Positions 1 through 4,992 of a stretch of 5,240 nt of DNA are shown piece by piece. The stretch covers positions 1-5,240 of the forward strand of contig SIAL01000262.1 of NCBI GenBank assembly GCA_009691815.1. Reading direction: 5' to 3'. Positions within the stretch are counted from its first letter, which is position 1. The number at the start of each line of letters is the position of its first letter. The position numbers and the translations under genes were made by a program. Source of the DNA: Gemmataceae bacterium (GTDB taxonomy: Bacteria; Planctomycetota; Planctomycetia; Gemmatales; Gemmataceae). The notes beneath the pieces are model-generated. The model searched no databases and was not told the DNA's origin. It worked only from the letters and a program-made list of their open reading frames with translations.

Positions 1-198
1 GGACAACATGCTTCCTTTGATGAGCTACTCAACCACATCGCCAAAGAGGGCAAATCCGAAAACTCTTATGGCCTCTGCCGCGGATCGGGGGTGCTTAGGC
101 TCGTGGAGGGAAATTGGAAAATCGAGCAGTACCACCTCACCATTCCCATACCCAATGAACTCGCCAAAGAAATCGCTCAAAGGATCCGAAAAAAATAA
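1..198 (+). CDS. C-terminal part of an NTF2/SnoaL-like protein (5' end outside window)
   Basis: The frame is open from the first base and ends in TAA at 196-198, giving 65 residues. The segment GSGVLRLVEGNWKIEQYHL followed by TIPIPNELA is typical of the last two beta strands and end of SnoaL_3/DUF4440-type domains in the NTF2-like fold, where a phrase like GTGVL...W+I.QY.LTIP.PN is common. These small alpha+beta barrels are often ligand-binding or enzymatic, but the fold alone does not give a substrate. The catalytic or pocket residues lie in the missing N-terminal part. The C-terminus is basic (Gln-Arg-Ile-Arg-Lys-Lys). The gene converges on the DUF1559 gene with about 100 bp between the stop codons, so it is not part of that operon. 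Family assignment is by remembered motif resemblance only. Confidence 0.72.
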   Translation, partial: GQHASFDELLNHIAKEGKSENSYGLCRGSGVLRLVEGNWKIEQYHLTIPIPNELAKEIAQRIRKK

Positions 199-298
199 CG
201 CAAACAACCTTGCCTTATGTTTTCGGCGAGCGCGGCCGAGTTTGGATACGAGCCGGAAGCCCGAAATGGCCCCCTCCCGATCGAATATTCCCCATTTC

Positions 299-1735
299 TC
301 ATGGATCGCTGACCATTTCGGAACCCGATCGCGTTGCCAGTGCTGTCAATAGATTCCCTGACCCATAATTCAAAAAACGAACGGAGCCATCTGCATAGGC
401 AAAAAAGGCCCCTCCGGAATGGAGCGACCAAAACTGAAAGGGGGCACAGGGGTTGTCTTCTTTTTGAGCCCGATAAGGCTGGGGCGTTTTGGCGCAAGAA
501 TCGAAACGGCTGTCGCTAAGGGGAATTTCCTCAACACCCATCCAAAAATCGGCTGCCCCGGTTAGCTGGATTCCCCAAGCGGCATACCACCATCCGAAAT
601 GTTTCTTGTAACCGGGTGGTCTTTCCCCAATCAAAAGCGTACTGCTTTTGCCATCCTGTATATCTGTGGAGCGAACCTGAGAGTCGATATAGAGAATTCC
701 ATCCCCGCTCTTATAGTTCTTGCCTCCCACCCCAAGGTAAGATGTCAGGGCAAAATCAAACGGCCCTATCACCTGATCATTGATATACCATTGTGCATCC
801 TTTAAAGGGGTTTCTGCGGAGGGATTGGACGGACAAATCACCTGCGGCAATAAAGTGGCCCGCACGAGGTTATGGGGAGTGGAGTAATAAAAGGAATTTT
901 TGCCAAACGCTTCGGAAGCTTGCCTAGCTAGATCATCTCTCCCGATCCAAGGGAGGAGAGTCGTGATCCAAGACTGGTGAGGATAAAGGCGATTGTCCGT
1001 TTCCACCGAACAACCCGCAGGATAACACCCGTGTTGAGTTTGGAAACTTTCCGCAGCTAGAGCCAATTGCTTTAAGTTATTTTGACAGCCCAGTTGCCGG
1101 GCTCGTTCCCGGGTTTTTTGAACCGCACCCAGCACCAGCCCAAACAAAATGCCAATCACCGCCAGGACTAAGAGTAGTTCGATCAGAGTAACGGCCGGTC
1201 GTTGAATCGGATGAGCCTTTTGGACATCGATTGCGGTTTCGTTTGCAAGAGTACTCATGGGGAGTGTGCGCCCTGTAAAAAACCAACCGAGCAAGGAGCA
1301 GAAGGTTCCCAGAATGGGAATAAGAAGCGAGCGCCAACCAAGGGGGCTTGGATAGAGCGGGCCCAGGCAGCCACAGTCCGCCGCTACGCCGCGAAATAGG
1401 GCGAGCGATTGTGCCGTGACAAAACCCAGAAAGAGTAACAGGGCAAAGAGAAAACCTTGCCTGTTTTGAAAACAAAGCAGGGCCAGAGCCAATAGGATCT
1501 GAAACCAGGGGATCACCCAGGCGATGAAAAAGGCCACCTGCCATGAAAAAAGATCGTATTTCAGCAGGGTTTCATAGAAGGCAGGAGGGTTTTGGGAATG
1601 GCCAAAGGTGCTCGTCAAAAGAATTAGGGAAATGATGAGGGCACTGCCCCGAGCCAATCCCTCCCCACGGGAAAAGGGTTGAGATTGGGGCTGGGCAGTC
1701 AAGGGCGTACCAGCGGCAATTGGAGTGTTGTCCAT
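299..1735 (-). CDS. MauE-like redox membrane domain fused to a DUF1559 prepilin-like protein
   Basis: The 478-residue product has two parts. Residues 1-26 are a Pro/Gln-rich cytoplasmic lead. Residues 28-153 hold four hydrophobic helices (about 28-45, 66-88, 95-114, 134-153), with Asp120-Cys121-Gly-Cys123-Leu-Gly before the last helix. This matches the MauE/DoxX-like redox family, in which MauE helps form the disulfide-rich subunit of methylamine dehydrogenase. Residues 176-478 are a DUF1559 protein: a type IV pilin-like helix VTLIELLLVLAVIGILFG (182-199), then CQNNLKQLALA (217-227), a CPSNP block, an LIGERP block, and the H-x9-DG motif at His439...Asp449-Gly450. The start ATG at 1735 has GGAGG at 1749-1745 (9 nt spacing) and overlaps the previous gene by 37 nt. 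An internal Met160 begins what would be an ordinary DUF1559 protein, but no stop and no Shine-Dalgarno (CACACTCCCC) precede it, so a true fusion is favoured. The usual Gly before the pilin cleavage point is Ala181, and the usual Phe is Val182. Confidence 0.88.
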   Translation of the reverse strand: MDNTPIAAGTPLTAQPQSQPFSRGEGLARGSALIISLILLTSTFGHSQNPPAFYETLLKYDLFSWQVAFFIAWVIPWFQILLALALLCFQNRQGFLFALLLFLGFVTAQSLALFRGVAADCGCLGPLYPSPLGWRSLLIPILGTFCSLLGWFFTGRTLPMSTLANETAIDVQKAHPIQRPAVTLIELLLVLAVIGILFGLVLGAVQKTRERARQLGCQNNLKQLALAAESFQTQHGCYPAGCSVETDNRLYPHQSWITTLLPWIGRDDLARQASEAFGKNSFYYSTPHNLVRATLLPQVICPSNPSAETPLKDAQWYINDQVIGPFDFALTSYLGVGGKNYKSGDGILYIDSQVRSTDIQDGKSSTLLIGERPPGYKKHFGWWYAAWGIQLTGAADFWMGVEEIPLSDSRFDSCAKTPQPYRAQKEDNPCAPFQFWSLHSGGAFFAYADGSVRFLNYGSGNLLTALATRSGSEMVSDP

Positions 1736-2826
1736 TCCTCAATTCCTCCCCGGTAAATATGGATCGGGCCAACCCCACGAAGACTTAGGCTTTTTGCTAT
1801 GACCTCTGACCAATCGCAGCCATCACTTTGGCAATAGACAACAATGGTCTTGTTTCCAATTTGATTGGCTACGGTCCGAACCATGCCCGGTCCGCAATCG
1901 ATGGGCAGACTGTACGCCCCAGGAAGGTGGACAACCTGAAAATTGGAAGCGATGCGGGCATCCACCAGAACCATTTGGGGATCGTTCAGCCGATTTTGTA
2001 ATTCCATTGCGGAAATAGAATCAAAGGACTGTTTTTCTCGGGCTAGGGAAATGGAGGCGTATAATTTCCATCGGTCTTGTAGGGAGGCTTGGGAAAAGGG
2101 CAATTGCAAAAGAAGACAAAGAAGGGTTACCAGACCAAGCCGCAAGCCAAATCCCGAATAGGTGGAGAGGGGAAGTCTTTGGGGCCAAGGCAGAAAACCA
2201 AGGCAAATTCCCAAAAACGCCAAAGCCAGCATTTGGACCGAATCCAAAATCTGGACAATTTTGACCTTCCAAGAGATTGTTTGCGACGGTTTTTGGGCGA
2301 AGACAGCGATTCCCTGGCCATCCCAAAGGTAAAGCAATTCCGCAAGGGGCAAAAGTTCCTCCCCGTGAGGTGGGTTGAATAGTTTTGCTTTCCCGTCTTC
2401 CATACCCAAAAAAAGAACCCAATGGGCATGGGCTTCTGTGGTCCCATCGCGCCGGACATGGAGGATACAGGGTGTTTCGAGGGCTACCAAACCCGAAGGG
2501 GTCAATCCTCTGAGGGGTAAAGGAAAAGCCCCATGATCTTTCACGGCCAAGATCAAATCGGCCATGCTGCTTCCCTCAAGGGAACTCACATATTGGGGAG
2601 AAACCAATACGCCATAGGGGGCTTCGAGGCCAAGGGCCCGAAGGGCAGCCATGGCGCAATACACTCCACAATTCGGGCCTAATTTAAAGTTATCGATTAA
2701 GGCGTTGCCAATCGGAATGAAGGGAGACGATAGGTCCTGCCCCTTGGCCCAATGGGAAAACAGAGGCAAGCTCAATAGGCAAAGCAAAGGGGATAAAAGG
2801 AAGAATATATTGGGTTTATGATTCAT
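1699..2826 (-). CDS. Exported C39-like cysteine peptidase, two-helix membrane anchor and C-terminal rhodanese domain
   Basis: The product has 375 residues. Residues 1-29 look like a signal peptide (basic n-region NHK, then FFLLSPLLCLLSLPLF, possible cleavage after Ala-Lys-Gly). Residues 41-180 resemble a C39/papain-like peptidase: GPNCGVYCAMAALRALG gives Cys53 as likely nucleophile, AHAHWVLFLGMEDG gives His135, and KLFNPPHG gives Asn151 where C39 enzymes usually carry Asp. Two hydrophobic helices follow (about 190-212 and 223-245). Residues 269-373 are a rhodanese domain: VLVDAR, then HLPGA, then VVYCQSDGC with active Cys332, then YRGGIEEW. With a cleaved signal peptide, both catalytic domains should face the periplasm. 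ATG at 2826 is preferred because it forms an ATGA overlap with the preceding stop. A longer reading from 2916 only adds 30 residues and would bury the signal peptide. The stop lies 37 nt inside the MauE-DUF1559 gene. Protease substrate and sulfur donor are unknown; catalytic competence of the C39-like site is uncertain. Confidence 0.85.
   Translation of the reverse strand: MNHKPNIFFLLSPLLCLLSLPLFSHWAKGQDLSSPFIPIGNALIDNFKLGPNCGVYCAMAALRALGLEAPYGVLVSPQYVSSLEGSSMADLILAVKDHGAFPLPLRGLTPSGLVALETPCILHVRRDGTTEAHAHWVLFLGMEDGKAKLFNPPHGEELLPLAELLYLWDGQGIAVFAQKPSQTISWKVKIVQILDSVQMLALAFLGICLGFLPWPQRLPLSTYSGFGLRLGLVTLLCLLLQLPFSQASLQDRWKLYASISLAREKQSFDSISAMELQNRLNDPQMVLVDARIASNFQVVHLPGAYSLPIDCGPGMVRTVANQIGNKTIVVYCQSDGCDWSEVIAKSLSLRGVGPIHIYRGGIEEWTTLQLPLVRP
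1745..1749 (-). promoter_or_regulatory. Shine-Dalgarno site of the MauE-DUF1559 gene inside the preceding gene
   Basis: GGAGG on the - strand lies 9 nt before the ATG at 1735. It sits within the last codons of the peptidase-rhodanese gene, whose stop is 34 nt further downstream, so a terminating ribosome passes over this start. It supports ATG 1735 and translational coupling. Confidence 0.6.
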
Positions 2827-3917
2827 AGGGTTTTGGGTTTCCAGCGTCGCCAAAGGAAATAGCCCAACCCAGCGGAAAGGAGCAAGGGAATCAGGATTAC
2901 CAAAAGGCGTTGCCAAAACCCGGGGCCGCCAAAAACAGTATGGCTAATTTTGTTCAATAGCTGATGATTGGCGGAAAGGACCAGTTGCCCATTTTCGAGG
3001 TGATAGGCGATCTGGGGCTGATTGGATATGGTGAAAGGGGTGCCGTTTTTGGCGGTGGATGAAATAGTAAAGTTGTTTTGCATAGAATTTGTTAACGGTT
3101 CAAATATAAAATATTCAATGGTAGTAAAAAAATCGATTAATACACTTTCAGTTTCGTTTGCGATACCATTTTCTATTGTTCTTTGAAAAATTTTTGAAGG
3201 AAATTTTTTGTTATTATTACTTCCTTCGTACTCGTAAATAAATATGTTTCGCATTGCAATTGTTTTGTATGAGTTTTCCTTTTGGGCTTGGGTTAGCGTT
3301 TTTCCTGTCGCCATCAAACAGGAAGGTACAATGTAGGATTCAGCTTTTAAGGGCGCATAAAGCGTAGCGTCCAACCAAATTGTAACAAGACCCCAAGTCG
3401 AGCGCAATTCTACAACATAAACCTTTTTTGAGTTCAATGACCCTTCTTTTACGACCATATCGCTCATGCTCAATAGTTCACTGATGCTATAACAAGGATT
3501 GTCTGACCGGTTAACGATTGTCTGGGCAAAGGACCCGCTTAGTGGTATTAAAGCCGGTAATGATTCGGATTGTTTTATGGCAATAGGCAAGTTAGCATTA
3601 TTATAAAGAAAACCATATCCATTAAAATTTTTGCCTAAATCATCTTTTTTATTATTATATGTTGTATAAAAACCTTTTTCATCGCTATACCTTGACGATT
3701 CACCGGTTGTTGTTGTCTGGATTAATTTTAATTTGAAGCCATTTTTGTAGTAATTAAATTCCGTTATTTCATTTTCGACATCAGTTCCTGTTTTTGTTTT
3801 ACCTGAAATGTGCAAGTTGCCTATTTTATAAAAGTCGGTAAGTTTGGCCTTAATATAAGAATGGTCCGGTATTGGCTGCTCATGAAACATTAATATTGAC
3901 ACTAAAATAAAAATCAT
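2823..3917 (-). CDS. Unrecognised exported protein with C-terminal membrane anchor
   Basis: I do not recognise this 364-residue protein. Residues 1-11 are hydrophobic (IFILVSILMF) and act as a short signal or anchor with no basic n-region. The middle is Asn/Lys/Ser/Thr-rich, looks beta-strand-rich and extracytoplasmic, and has two Cys only (in NPCYS and PSCLM). Residues 338-355 (LLVILIPLLLSAGLGYFL) form one membrane helix followed by RRWKPK, the positive-inside tail of a type I membrane protein. It would thus be a periplasmic domain tethered by its C-terminus. It sits between the Cys-rich protein gene (62 nt gap) and the peptidase-rhodanese gene (ATGA overlap), so it is probably co-expressed and may bind or present the Cys-rich product; that role is inference. 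Codons before about 3061 (residues 286-364) match the neighbours in GC, while residues 1-285 are strikingly AT-rich. A weak GGA lies 8 nt before the ATG. The start is the only ATG/GTG/TTG downstream of an in-frame TAA at 3947-3945. Confidence 0.8.
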   Translation of the reverse strand: MIFILVSILMFHEQPIPDHSYIKAKLTDFYKIGNLHISGKTKTGTDVENEITEFNYYKNGFKLKLIQTTTTGESSRYSDEKGFYTTYNNKKDDLGKNFNGYGFLYNNANLPIAIKQSESLPALIPLSGSFAQTIVNRSDNPCYSISELLSMSDMVVKEGSLNSKKVYVVELRSTWGLVTIWLDATLYAPLKAESYIVPSCLMATGKTLTQAQKENSYKTIAMRNIFIYEYEGSNNNKKFPSKIFQRTIENGIANETESVLIDFFTTIEYFIFEPLTNSMQNNFTISSTAKNGTPFTISNQPQIAYHLENGQLVLSANHQLLNKISHTVFGGPGFWQRLLVILIPLLLSAGLGYFLWRRWKPKTL

Positions 3918-4020
3918 ATTTTTATTCCATGGCTTATTTTTGCCTTAATAACTTTATTTAATTTATTGTTTCTCAATTATTAATCGGAAGATGAAACATA
4001 TACTTTTTCGCATTTATTTG
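3061..4020. other. AT-rich block with a sharp edge inside a gene
   Basis: Hand counts per 60 bases: 3001-3060 has 32 G/C, 3061-3120 has 14, 3121-3180 has 17, 3601-3660 has 10, and 4021-4080 has 29; for comparison 2161-2220 has 32. The left edge is abrupt and falls within the coding sequence for the anchored protein (near residue 286). The right edge lies close to the 3' end of the Cys-rich gene. The block covers most of one gene and the 62-nt spacer. Different ancestry or a recombination tract explains this better than gene-wide codon preference, because the last 79 codons of the same gene look like the neighbours. Confidence 0.7.
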
Positions 4021-4366
4021 GGTTTAACTTATAGGGATCCTGATCAGGACAGGTACTTTTAGGAATACCCGGGCCCCTACAATCAAGAAGAGTTCCGATT
4101 TTGTCATATCTTTCCGTATTGACACCACCAGGATCCGCAGATTGTGGTCCTAAAATATAAGGCAAGTCCTTACATGAAGAATTAATTTCCCTGCAATTTC
4201 TACATTTTGGTGCGATTGCATTGCATTTTGGTTCCCCAATGGCAACCATTTCCGCACCGAATACACCAAAAACTGACTTTGTTCCCATTTCTGTGGGCAA
4301 CTGGAGTCCGATGCTACATACAAAGACACCAAACAGAGAAAAACCACCTACGGAACGACGAAACAT
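3980..4366 (-). CDS. Small Cys-rich exported protein, first gene of the operon
   Basis: The product has 128 residues and no family I recognise. The N-terminus MFRRSVGGFSLFGVFVCSIG is a basic stretch followed by a hydrophobic helix, as in a signal peptide or N-terminal anchor. A second short hydrophobic stretch (SVFGVFGAEMVAIG, 31-44) repeats the FGVF motif and could place cleavage near Ala38. The rest is hydrophilic with seven cysteines at 48, 55, 58, 65, 96, 106 and 119, in addition to Cys17 in the hydrophobic segment. The CxxxxxxCxxCxxxxxxC spacing in 48-65 is symmetrical and suggests disulfides or metal binding. Proline, glycine and asparagine are frequent, so a small extracellular domain is likely. 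The start at 4366 has AGAGGA (4378-4373) at 6 nt spacing. The only upstream alternative is a TTG inside the -35 box, which argues against it. As the promoter-proximal gene next to peptidase, rhodanese and MauE genes, it is the best candidate substrate of the system; this is inference. Confidence 0.68.
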   Translation of the reverse strand: MFRRSVGGFSLFGVFVCSIGLQLPTEMGTKSVFGVFGAEMVAIGEPKCNAIAPKCRNCREINSSCKDLPYILGPQSADPGGVNTERYDKIGTLLDCRGPGIPKSTCPDQDPYKLNPNKCEKVYVSSSD

Positions 4367-4372
4367 GGGCCA

Positions 4373-4378
4373 TCCTCT
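4373..4378 (-). promoter_or_regulatory. Shine-Dalgarno site deciding the start of the Cys-rich protein
   Basis: AGAGGA on the - strand lies 6 nt upstream of the ATG at 4366. It decides between this start and an in-frame TTG at 4429, which would add 21 residues, has no such site and overlaps the candidate promoter. Confidence 0.6.
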
Positions 4379-4401
4379 TTTTAGAGATTGGGCTTTCTTT
4401 A

Positions 4402-4429
4402 ATTCTGACCGAATTTGGTAGCCTGTCAA
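4402..4429 (-). promoter_or_regulatory. Candidate sigma-70-type promoter of the four-gene operon
   Basis: On the - strand a perfect TTGACA (4429-4424) is followed after 16 nt by CAGAAT (4407-4402, four of six consensus matches). Transcription would start near 4395, giving a leader of about 30 nt before the ATG at 4366, with the AGAGGA ribosome site inside it. The position is right for the first gene of the operon and the region just upstream is AT-rich (4436-4470). The match is by eye; no transcript data are available. Confidence 0.5.
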
Positions 4430-4477
4430 GGCGATTTTCCAAATTAAACAAGGATATTGATTTATTTTGAACCAAGA

Positions 4478-4496
4478 CCTATCCGAGGTGGATAGG
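4478..4496. repeat. Perfect 7-bp inverted repeat upstream of the operon promoter
   Basis: CCTATCC and GGATAGG (4478-4484 and 4490-4496) are exact reverse complements around GAGGT. It lies about 50 bp upstream of the -35 box. It could be an operator for a dimeric regulator or an RNA hairpin; no U-run follows on either strand, so a terminator is unlikely. Confidence 0.5.
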
Positions 4497-4525
4497 GCAC
4501 GATTAGGGAGCGAAAGTTTTTAGGT

Positions 4526-4557
4526 ACCCGTTCACGGGATTTCGGGCATAAACGGGT
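4526..4557. repeat. 7-bp inverted repeat enclosing a second dyad
   Basis: ACCCGTT (4526-4532) is the exact reverse complement of AACGGGT (4551-4557). The left arm also takes part in a near-palindrome, CCCGTTCACGGG (4527-4538), so two alternative pairings compete. No U-run follows. Function unknown. Confidence 0.4.
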
Positions 4558-4589
4558 CCAACAAAATCTTGAATAGCCACACAAGGCTT

Positions 4590-4616
4590 TGGCTTTGGTT
4601 TTGATTGACAAAGCCA
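4590..4616. repeat. Perfect 8-bp inverted repeat
   Basis: TGGCTTTG (4590-4597) and CAAAGCCA (4609-4616) are exact reverse complements with an 11-nt loop. GGCTTTG occurs a second time directly to the left (4585-4591), which offers an alternative pairing. No terminator-like U-run follows on either strand. Confidence 0.4.
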
Positions 4617-4738
4617 TCAGGAATGTCCGATCACAATAGATAGAAAACTGACTTAGCCCTTGGGCCTCCATGAAAAGGATATTAAAGACCCTCTAAATGT
4701 TACAAATCATGTTTTGTTGCTCATCGTGGATTTCAAGA

Positions 4739-4762
4739 GGGGCTCACGCCAACCCGCTCGCC
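4739..4762. repeat. GC-rich interspersed repeat, copy 1
   Basis: It reads GGGGCTCACGCC followed by AACCCGCTCGCC and matches the copy at 4930-4953 at 23 of 24 positions. The single change, with different flanking bases, breaks the outer stem that copy 2 can form, and no U-rich tail follows, so this copy is unlikely to terminate transcription. From memory, similar GC-rich motifs are frequent in intergenic regions of some planctomycetes. Confidence 0.65.
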
Positions 4763-4840
4763 TAGGCCAGAAACTGGGCAAATCGAATTCGAATCCATTG
4801 GTCACGATTTTTCCAGCGCTTACGCGTCCGACTCGTAATT

Positions 4841-4886
4841 CCACGCTAAAAACAATGCGTGGCGGGCGCCAAAAACAACACCCGCC
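4841..4886. repeat. Two adjoining 6-bp hairpins
   Basis: CCACGC (4841-4846) pairs with GCGTGG (4857-4862) over a 10-nt loop, and GGCGGG (4861-4866) pairs with CCCGCC (4881-4886) over 14 nt. They share two bases, so they exclude each other at the junction. Both loops contain AAAAACAA. They belong to the repeat-rich spacer; function unknown. Confidence 0.4.
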
Positions 4887-4907
4887 GGTCGGCTAGGACC
4901 ACGCGGA

Positions 4908-4949
4908 ACAAAACGAAAAAGAGAAACGGGGGGCTCACGCCACCCCGCT
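4908..4949 (-). terminator. Probable intrinsic terminator of the C26-like gene
   Basis: On the - strand, bases 4949-4943 pair with 4931-4925 (A-U, G.U, C-G, four G-C), then a bulged U at 4942, then GGC (4941-4939) pairs with GCC (4934-4932), closed by GUGA, a GNRA-type tetraloop. A U-rich run (UUUCUCUUUUUCG, then UUUUG) follows immediately. It lies about 45 nt downstream of the TAA at 4995-4993. A 10-pair stem plus U-rich tail is a good terminator form; the interrupted U-run lowers confidence. Confidence 0.55.
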
Positions 4950-4953
4950 CGCC
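4930..4953. repeat. GC-rich interspersed repeat, copy 2
   Basis: It reads GGGGCTCACGCC followed by ACCCCGCTCGCC and differs from copy 1 by one base. On the - strand it folds into the hairpin described as the terminator at 4908-4949. The core 3-bp stem with its GTGA loop is common to both copies. Confidence 0.65.
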
Positions 4954-4992
4954 AATAACAACACCGCAGTGCGCCAAAAACACCGGATTGCT

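Larger units (their letters stand above)
4867..4965. repeat. Short repeats of CGCCAAAAACAACACC type
   Basis: CGCCAAAAACAACACC at 4867-4882 recurs with one change at 4950-4965 (CGCCAATAACAACACC), and a shortened form, CGCCAAAAACACC, lies at 4972-4984. The second copy starts within the end of the 24-bp repeat, so the two repeat types are part of one mosaic. Spacing is irregular, so it is not a CRISPR array. Confidence 0.45.
4367..4992. other. Intergenic region rich in repeats and hairpins
   Basis: This 626-bp stretch separates two - strand transcription units. From left to right it holds the operon leader and candidate promoter (4367-4429), an AT-rich upstream segment, three perfect inverted repeats (4478-4496, 4526-4557, 4590-4616), two copies of a 24-bp GC-rich repeat (4739-4762, 4930-4953), two short hairpins (4841-4886) and a probable terminator. 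I see no convincing gene: the longest open frames (4462-4671 on -, 4660-4896 on +) have no ribosome site or recognisable motif and read through the inverted repeats. Confidence 0.6.

Noticed and set aside
223..239. Hairpin TCGGC/GCCGA between the convergent genes
   Set aside because: Only 5 bp with a 7-nt loop and no proper U-run on either side; too weak to call a terminator.
299..1258. Separate DUF1559 gene starting at Met160 of the fusion
   Set aside because: No stop codon separates it from the MauE part, and the bases before the ATG (CACACTCCCC) hold no ribosome site. Kept as a single fusion, with internal initiation still possible.
2089..2382. 97-codon open frame on the + strand
   Set aside because: Complementary to the peptidase-rhodanese gene; Lys/Gln-rich shadow of its codons.
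2827..2916. Upstream start at 2916 for the peptidase-rhodanese gene
   Set aside because: It would add 30 residues ahead of a good signal peptide and overlap the anchored-protein gene deeply; the ATGA overlap at 2826 is the natural start.
4306..4326. Lipobox in the Cys-rich protein (VFVC at residues 14-17)
   Set aside because: Val precedes the Cys where Gly, Ala or Ser is required, so lipoprotein processing is unlikely.
4367..4429. Longer Cys-rich protein starting from TTG at 4429
   Set aside because: The TTG is the first three bases of the TTGACA box and has no ribosome site; ATG at 4366 has AGAGGA at proper spacing.
4462..4671. 69-codon open frame on the - strand
   Set aside because: No ribosome site, no recognisable motif, and it runs through three inverted repeats; probably chance.
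4783..4799. tRNA T-loop-like TTCGAAT
   Set aside because: The flanking five bases on each side are not complementary and no acceptor or anticodon stem can be found; it is part of the palindrome TCGAATTCGA.
4660..4896. 78-codon open frame on the + strand
   Set aside because: It reads through the interspersed repeat and hairpins, with low-complexity composition and no family resemblance.
4739..4984. CRISPR array
   Set aside because: Two 24-bp copies 191 bp apart and irregular short repeats do not give regular repeat-spacer structure.
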